This document shows, in pieces, positions 59,725 to 64,000 of a DNA stretch of 64,000 nucleotides (positions are counted from its first letter, which is position 1; the number at the start of each line of letters is the position of its first letter). The notes under the pieces were generated by a model. That model ran no database searches. It saw only the letters and a list, made by a program, of their open reading frames with translations, and had not been told where the DNA came from. Made by a program: the position numbers and the translations under genes. The stretch comes from an uncultured Shimia sp. (GTDB lineage: Bacteria; Pseudomonadota; Alphaproteobacteria; Rhodobacterales; Rhodobacteraceae): contig NZ_CANLRL010000001.1 in the NCBI RefSeq assembly GCF_947493595.1, positions 372,001 to 436,000 of the forward strand, written 5' to 3'.

Positions 59725-60258
59725 ATGACTGAGCCAAAAAATGACCAGCCCAGCCCCAAACCTCGCCGTCTGACGCGCGCGCTTTTGATCGGGTCTCTGG
59801 CGCTTAACGTGCTGATCATCGGCGTGGTTGGCGGTGCTGTGTTCAGCCTGCGTGGCGGCAGCGACAAAGGGCCGGTCAGCGACCGGTTTGGCTCGCCGCA
59901 CATCAAGGCGCTGACCTTTGATGACAAGCGTGAAGTCGGACGAGCCATTCGCAGCACGTATCGCAAGAGCAATGTGGATCACCGCGCAGATCATCAGCAC
60001 TACAAAGAGGCTTTGGCCGTGCTGCGGACTTCGCCATTGGACGAAGCGGTGCTGCGCAATTTGGTGATGACTTTGGATCAAGCGGGTGAGCGCCGTCGCG
60101 CCATGGCGCGGGATGTGTTCCTGGCCAAAATCCTGTCGATGAGTGATGCGGAACGGGCGGACTATGCCGACCGGCTGGAAGAGGTGCTGGCGCGCGGTCC
60201 TAAGGACAAGAAACATCCCCCAAAAGACGGAAAACCCCGTCCGCCCAAACAGCCCTGA
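59725..60258 (+). CDS. periplasmic heavy-metal-sensor-like protein
   Basis: 177 residues; ATG at 59725 with GGAGGAG five bases upstream. One N-terminal membrane helix (LTRALLIGSLALNVLIIGVV, about residues 17-38) anchors a periplasmic helical domain (LTFDDKREVGRAIRSTYRKSN, EALAVLRTSPLDEAVLRNL, LDQAGERRRAMARDVF) of the CpxP/CnrX type, with a His-rich stretch (DHRADHQHYK) and a Lys/Pro-rich tail. The group is annotated as periplasmic metal sensors. Two bases after the probable anti-sigma gene, so the three genes likely form one signalling operon. Confidence 0.78.
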   Translation: MTEPKNDQPSPKPRRLTRALLIGSLALNVLIIGVVGGAVFSLRGGSDKGPVSDRFGSPHIKALTFDDKREVGRAIRSTYRKSNVDHRADHQHYKEALAVLRTSPLDEAVLRNLVMTLDQAGERRRAMARDVFLAKILSMSDAERADYADRLEEVLARGPKDKKHPPKDGKPRPPKQP

Positions 60259-60259
60259 T

Positions 60260-60321
60260 CTTCATTTGACCAAAAATATCCCGGGGGTGCCCCATCGCAG
60301 ATGGGGCGGGGGCCGCGCCCC
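60260..60321. repeat. dispersed intergenic GATATTT repeat, copy 6
   Basis: Inverted orientation: CTTCATTTGACCAAAAATATCC followed by CGGGGGTGCCCC, GCAGATGGGGC and a GGGGGC-CGC-GCCCCC hairpin. It lies between the convergent metal-sensor and diguanylate cyclase genes. Confidence 0.6.
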
Positions 60322-60335
60322 CAACTGCGCCAGGG

Positions 60336-61760
60336 TCAGGCCGCAGTGATCGACAGCAGCACCTTGTCGCGCCCGTCTGCCTTGGCGCCATAGAGCGCCT
60401 GATCCGCCTGATCTATCAAGGCACTGGCAAGGCTGTCCTCGCCACCACCGAATCTGGATTTCTTAGCGTCCAGCATGTCACTGCCCATGGCGACGCCGAT
60501 GCTAACGGTCACCGGGATCTGAATGTCGCGGCCACGCAGATAGACCGGTTCGGCGCGCACCACATCACAGAGGCGCTGGGCCACTTTTGCGGCGCTTTCG
60601 CGGTTGTCGGTCTGCACCACCACAAGGAACTCTTCGCCGCCCATGCGGGCAATCAGGTCGGCGGATTTGATATTGGCGCGCATGCGGCGGGCAATCTCGG
60701 CCAGTACAATGTCGCCGGCGGCATGGCCGTATTTGTCATTTACATCTTTGAAATGGTCGAGGTCAGCCAGCATCACGGCAAAATCGCCGGTCTGCTCGCT
60801 GTGTCCGGTGGCGCGCTGCGCCATGTTGTCCAGATGTGGCATCGCATAGCGGCGGTTGAACAGACCGGTCAACGGGTCGGTGACAGAGGCGGTCAGGCCG
60901 TCTTCCACCTTTTGACGCAGACGATCGGTCAGGCGTTTGCGGGCGATCATTTTGTCCAAGCGCAACACGGCCTCTTCTGCTTCAAACCCTTCGGCAATCA
61001 CATCGTTGGCCCCCAAGTCCAAAGCGCTAATACGGGCGGTGTCGTTGTTCTCGTCCAAAACCACCAGCACAGCCGCCTGGCGGGTGGCGGCGCGGGCGCG
61101 GATTTCGGCCAGAAGGTGCAAGGCTGCTTCTGGCGCGGCCACGGCCAGGGAAATCACAATGGCATCCGGGGCGGTGAACTGCCCCATGTTGCGCATGATG
61201 TCCGCTTCCATCTGGTGGCGCAGAACAAACGGTGACAGTTTGGACAGCTGCGCCTGCCAGCGTGCGCCTTCGGTTTCATTGCGGGCGGCGATCAGCACGG
61301 CGGCGGGCGTATCAAACGCGGCAGGTGTTTCGGCAAGTCCTGGAATGTGCCCTGTGCTTTCGCGCAAGCGCAGCTCCTCAAAGCTGTTGCGGGTGCGCAC
61401 AATCGAGCGGATGCGGGCGAGAAGCGCGTCAGTGCTGACCGACATGTCAAAGGCGTCATCCGCCCCCGCGCGCAGGGCTTCAATCAGGTCGGCGCGGTGG
61501 CCGTCGGTGTGCACCAGCAACACCGACAGGTTGGCCAGTTCAGGACGTTTTTTGACGAGCGTGCAGAGGTCAATTGCGCTCATATCCACGAGGTCGCCAC
61601 CGAGCACCAGAAGGTCGGGCGTGGCCTCGTTTTCGAGGAGATCCAAAGCCTCCCCTGCGCTGGCGGCTTGCTCAACCTGAGCGAATGCGCCGGCAAGTTT
61701 GACTTTCAACAAGATACGGTTCGCCGAAATGCTGTCGACGATCAAGACACGAGCTGCCAT
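60336..61760 (-). CDS. PleD-like diguanylate cyclase with two degenerate receivers
   Basis: 474 residues: receiver-like domain 1 (1-120), receiver-like domain 2 (about 150-275) and a GGDEF domain with RMGGEEFLVV (GGEEF near residue 374) preceded by DPLTGLFNRRYAMPHL. The architecture is that of PleD, which makes cyclic di-GMP. The first receiver lacks the phosphoacceptor (VLGGD instead of VLD) and the second has Ser at that position (AIVISLAV), and the conserved Lys is also missing, so neither can be phosphorylated normally. The allosteric I-site RxxD is KSAD here. Activation is therefore unlikely to follow the classical PleD route. Confidence 0.88.
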   Translation of the reverse strand: MAARVLIVDSISANRILLKVKLAGAFAQVEQAASAGEALDLLENEATPDLLVLGGDLVDMSAIDLCTLVKKRPELANLSVLLVHTDGHRADLIEALRAGADDAFDMSVSTDALLARIRSIVRTRNSFEELRLRESTGHIPGLAETPAAFDTPAAVLIAARNETEGARWQAQLSKLSPFVLRHQMEADIMRNMGQFTAPDAIVISLAVAAPEAALHLLAEIRARAATRQAAVLVVLDENNDTARISALDLGANDVIAEGFEAEEAVLRLDKMIARKRLTDRLRQKVEDGLTASVTDPLTGLFNRRYAMPHLDNMAQRATGHSEQTGDFAVMLADLDHFKDVNDKYGHAAGDIVLAEIARRMRANIKSADLIARMGGEEFLVVVQTDNRESAAKVAQRLCDVVRAEPVYLRGRDIQIPVTVSIGVAMGSDMLDAKKSRFGGGEDSLASALIDQADQALYGAKADGRDKVLLSITAA

Positions 61761-61843
61761 AAGAAACCTGAAACTGAGGAAAGTAGGGACACGTTCATAT
61801 TGTGGTATGAATGGTTAACAAACCCTTTCGAAAGTGAGAAAAA

Positions 61844-62128
61844 ATGAGTGTTTCTCAAGAGGTCGCCGAGACCACCGCCCTGAAGGCCCTGGCCTGGTTG
61901 GTTAACAACGAGGAGGTGTGCTCTGTATTTTTGGGTTCAACCGGTGCGTCAGTGGAGGACCTGCGCGCGCGGGCAGCGGAGCCTGATTTTCTGGGCTCTG
62001 TGCTTGAGTTTATCACTATGGACGATGCTTGGGTGGTAGACTTCTGTGACAGCAATGCACTCGCCTATGAAGTGCCGATGATGGCGGCTGCGACCCTGCT
62101 TGGGACCGCCCGGATGCATTGGACCTGA
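61844..62128 (+). CDS. DUF3572 family protein
   Basis: 94 residues. ALKALAWLVNNEEVCSVFLGSTGAS and DFLGSVLEFITMDDAWVVDFC match the small all-helical DUF3572 family of alphaproteobacteria. Soluble, no catalytic motifs seen. It diverges from the diguanylate cyclase gene by 83 bases. Ribosome-binding site only weakly visible (AAGTGAG). Function unknown; in many relatives it sits next to the pleD-type gene, as here. Confidence 0.82.
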   Translation: MSVSQEVAETTALKALAWLVNNEEVCSVFLGSTGASVEDLRARAAEPDFLGSVLEFITMDDAWVVDFCDSNALAYEVPMMAAATLLGTARMHWT

Positions 62129-62225
62129 GCCTAAGATTGCGTTAACGGCGCAGATCCGCTTGCACTGAGGTTAGGGTCAGGGCAGGGTCTGGGGCAGGAC
62201 CACATTGAGGCAAGGCAGATCATAG

Positions 62226-62915
62226 ATGCGCGTAGACGGACTTCTGTTTGACAAGGATGGCACCCTGTTTGATTTCGGGGCGACCTGGAACGGCTGGGCG
62301 GCAAGCATGATCGAGCGCTTTGCCCAAGGGGACGCTGCGCTGTCACAGCGGATTGCCGATGCGTTGATGTTTGACCTCTCTGCCAAAGCATTCCGCCCGG
62401 ACAGTTTTGTGATTGCAGGCACCAACCGTGAGGCAGCGGAGGCGGTGGCCAGCGTTTTGCCGGGTTCTGATGTGGATGCAATAGATGAGACCTTGATGTT
62501 GGCGGCAGCAGATGCCCCGCTGGCACCGGCCGTGCCGTTGGCGCCTCTGATGGACGGGTTTCGCGCCCAGGGGCTCAAATTGGGCGTGATGACCAATGAC
62601 ACGGAATACGGCGCCAAGGCCCATTTGTCCGGAGCAGGGGTAGAGGACAGGTTTGATTTTATCGCTGGGTTTGATAGCGGTTTTGGTGCCAAGCCTGACC
62701 CAGCCCCGCTTTTGGCCTTTGCTGAGCATACCAATCTGACACCTGCACGCGTGGCGATGGTCGGCGACAGCACCCACGACCTGATCGCCGGACGTCGTGC
62801 CGGGATGCAGACAATTGCGGTGTTGACCGGCGTGGCGCTTGAAGCGGAGCTTGCGCCCCACGCAGACGTGGTTTTGCCAAATATTGGTCATATCCCTGCG
62901 TGGATGGTGACCTAA
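62226..62915 (+). CDS. HAD-family hydrolase, phosphoglycolate phosphatase-like
   Basis: 229 residues. Motif I LLFDKDGTLFDFG, motif II Thr in GVMTNDT, Lys in GFGAKPDPAP and the motif IV Asp pair in MVGDSTHDLIAGRRAG define the HAD phosphatase fold, with an alpha-helical cap inserted after motif I. The nearest type is the Gph/PGP group that dephosphorylates 2-phosphoglycolate or related sugar phosphates. A good terminator lies after it. The start ATG is preceded by GGCAGA only, so a weak ribosome-binding site. Confidence 0.87.
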   Translation: MRVDGLLFDKDGTLFDFGATWNGWAASMIERFAQGDAALSQRIADALMFDLSAKAFRPDSFVIAGTNREAAEAVASVLPGSDVDAIDETLMLAAADAPLAPAVPLAPLMDGFRAQGLKLGVMTNDTEYGAKAHLSGAGVEDRFDFIAGFDSGFGAKPDPAPLLAFAEHTNLTPARVAMVGDSTHDLIAGRRAGMQTIAVLTGVALEAELAPHADVVLPNIGHIPAWMVT

Positions 62916-62941
62916 TTCCCCTTCATTCAGCCCGGTTTTTG

Positions 62942-62968
62942 ACGGCGTGCCCTAGGGTGCGCCGTTTT
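62942..62968 (+). terminator. intrinsic terminator after the HAD gene
   Basis: ACGGCGTGCCC and GGGTGCGCCGT form an imperfect GC-rich stem around TA, followed by TTTTGATTT. It starts 27 bases after the HAD hydrolase stop. Confidence 0.7.
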
Positions 62969-63082
62969 GATTTGCCCGCTACGCGCAAGGCGGGGTGTCA
63001 AAAGCGACGACTTTTGTCGCAAACGCGCAGACAGATCGCGCAGGATGTCTTTTGCTTTCTCTAACGCGAAGGGGAGGCATCC

Positions 63083-64000
63083 ATGTCGGAACCAGAGGGA
63101 AAGCCAAGAGGGCGGCGTGGCGGTGGACGCGCGGGCAATGCGGCGCGGCGCCGGACATCCGGTGTGATTGAGCAAATGCCCTGGCGTTTGCCAAAAAACA
63201 TCGATCGCCCAACCGAACCGCTCTCAGAAGAGGGGGTGCAGGCGATCCACGCTGGTGCCATGCGCATTCTCGAAGAGCTTGGCATAGCCTTTTACAATGA
63301 CGAGGCGCGCAAAATTCTGAAGCAGGCGGGCTGTCGCGTTGAGGGTGACCAGGTCTTCATGGACCGCGCCTTTGTCATGGAGATGGTCGGCAAAGCGCCG
63401 TCGCGCTGGACTATCACGCCACGCAATCCTGAACGGCAGCTGGTAATGGGCGGCACCCACATCCTGTTTGGCAATGTCTCCAGCCCGCCGAACTATTGGG
63501 ATCTGGAACTGGGGCGCAAAGTGCCCGGCACGCGCGAACAATGTGCCAACCTGCTGAAGCTGACGCAGTATTTCAACTGCATCCATTTTACAGGCGGCTA
63601 TCCGGTTGAGCCACAGGACATCCACGCCTCGATCCGGCATTTGGACGTGTTGTTTGACACGCTCACCCTGACAGACAAAGTGGTGCATGCCTATGCGTTG
63701 GGCGCGGAGCGGGTCGAAGACGCGATGGAAATGGTGCGGCTGGCAGGCGGCCTGAGCCATGAGGCGTTTGAGGCGAGCCCAAGGATGTTCACCAACATCA
63801 ATTCGACCTCTCCGTTAAAACATGACCATCCAATGATGGATGGCTGGATGCGCATAGCGCGCCGAAATCAGGGGTTGGTGGTCACGCCGTTTACGTTGGC
63901 AGGCGCGATGGCGCCTGTGACCATGGCAGGGGCTGTGGCGCAGTCTTTGGCGGAGGCGTTGAGCGCCGTGGCTCTGGCGCAATACATTCGGCCCGGCGCG
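63083..64000 (+). CDS. trimethylamine methyltransferase (MttB) family protein, 5' part
   Basis: 306 codons are visible and the frame is still open at the window edge, so the gene continues outside. The ATG follows AAGGGGAGG. A basic N-terminal tail (GKPRGRRGGGRAGN) precedes motifs of the MttB family: GAMRILEELGIAFYN, HILFGNVSSPPNYWDLELG, VVTPFTLAGAMAPVTMAGA. In bacteria without pyrrolysine these proteins usually demethylate quaternary amines such as glycine betaine or related N-methyl compounds with a corrinoid protein. No in-frame TAG is seen so far, which fits the non-pyrrolysine type. It is near a betaine-producing carnitine locus. Confidence 0.85.
   Translation, partial: MSEPEGKPRGRRGGGRAGNAARRRTSGVIEQMPWRLPKNIDRPTEPLSEEGVQAIHAGAMRILEELGIAFYNDEARKILKQAGCRVEGDQVFMDRAFVMEMVGKAPSRWTITPRNPERQLVMGGTHILFGNVSSPPNYWDLELGRKVPGTREQCANLLKLTQYFNCIHFTGGYPVEPQDIHASIRHLDVLFDTLTLTDKVVHAYALGAERVEDAMEMVRLAGGLSHEAFEASPRMFTNINSTSPLKHDHPMMDGWMRIARRNQGLVVTPFTLAGAMAPVTMAGAVAQSLAEALSAVALAQYIRPGA

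Noticed and set aside
1..64000. CRISPR arrays, tRNA/rRNA genes, insertion sequences or integrases
   Set aside because: No regularly spaced repeats, cloverleaf, transposase or integrase motifs were recognised by eye; a tRNAscan or CRISPR-detection run would settle this.

Overview
This window comes from an alphaproteobacterial chromosome, most likely a marine member of the Rhodobacterales (Roseobacter group). The evidence is a GC-rich genome, a GcrA cell-cycle regulator, an aerobic CobG/CobN-type cobalamin cluster with a B12 riboswitch, a DctQMP TRAP transporter, a carnitine-degradation locus, a LuxI-family protein without an adjacent LuxR, and DUF6455, DUF3572, DUF1636 and Lin0512 family proteins. 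No rRNA, tRNA, CRISPR array, transposase or integrase was recognised.

Layout. 1-2210: end of an M48 peptidase gene, a YigZ-like protein, a tandem array of four small Cys-motif (DUF6455) proteins behind an FNR-type box, and a DCC-family thiol oxidoreductase. 2329-4834: an AT-richer Shedu-type (DUF4263) defence nuclease overlapping the 3' end of rimO. 5030-13294: AsmA, a Bcr/CflA exporter, a TyrA-like dehydrogenase, a membrane protein, gcrA, an ABC-2 permease, a 47-aa membrane peptide and gap. 13295-16797: a two-subunit molybdenum oxidoreductase (IorA/IorB type) and an enoyl-CoA hydratase family enzyme. 16980-21912: signalling genes (receiver, Hpt, membrane histidine kinase, LuxI-family synthase, second response regulator) around a 549-bp AT-rich intergenic region.

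22196-31122 is a catabolic island: an RpiR regulator diverges from an N-formylglutamate-amidohydrolase-family enzyme, TRAP DctQMP, a glutamine-synthetase-like ligase, an aldehyde dehydrogenase and an iron alcohol dehydrogenase. Together they suggest uptake of an amino alcohol or similar amine, gamma-glutamylation, two-step oxidation and hydrolytic release. The substrate is unknown.

31119-48158 is an almost complete aerobic cobyrinate pathway. A cobalamin riboswitch heads a leftward operon (DUF1636, cobW, cobN, cobG, cobH, cobI, cobJ). cobK is inserted on the opposite strand, sharing its start codon with cobL. A second leftward block follows (cobL, cobE, cobM, cobB, cobA, cobF). A divergent rightward operon carries cobO, two Lin0512 paralogues and cobQ. 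CobS/CobT and the late nucleotide-loop genes are not in the window.

48204-54509 looks like a carnitine degradation locus: a CdhR-like GATase/AraC regulator, a BKACE enzyme, a carnitine dehydrogenase/thioesterase fusion and an SDR, with unrelated small genes interspersed and an XRE regulator opposite. 54618-64000 holds a membrane desaturase, an EamA permease, a NUDIX hydrolase, an EF-hand protein followed by an ECF sigma factor with probable membrane/periplasmic partners, a diguanylate cyclase with two degenerate receivers, DUF3572, a HAD phosphatase, and the 5' part of a trimethylamine-methyltransferase (MttB) family gene cut by the window edge. Six copies of a short intergenic repeat with a GGATATTT-like core are scattered through the window.
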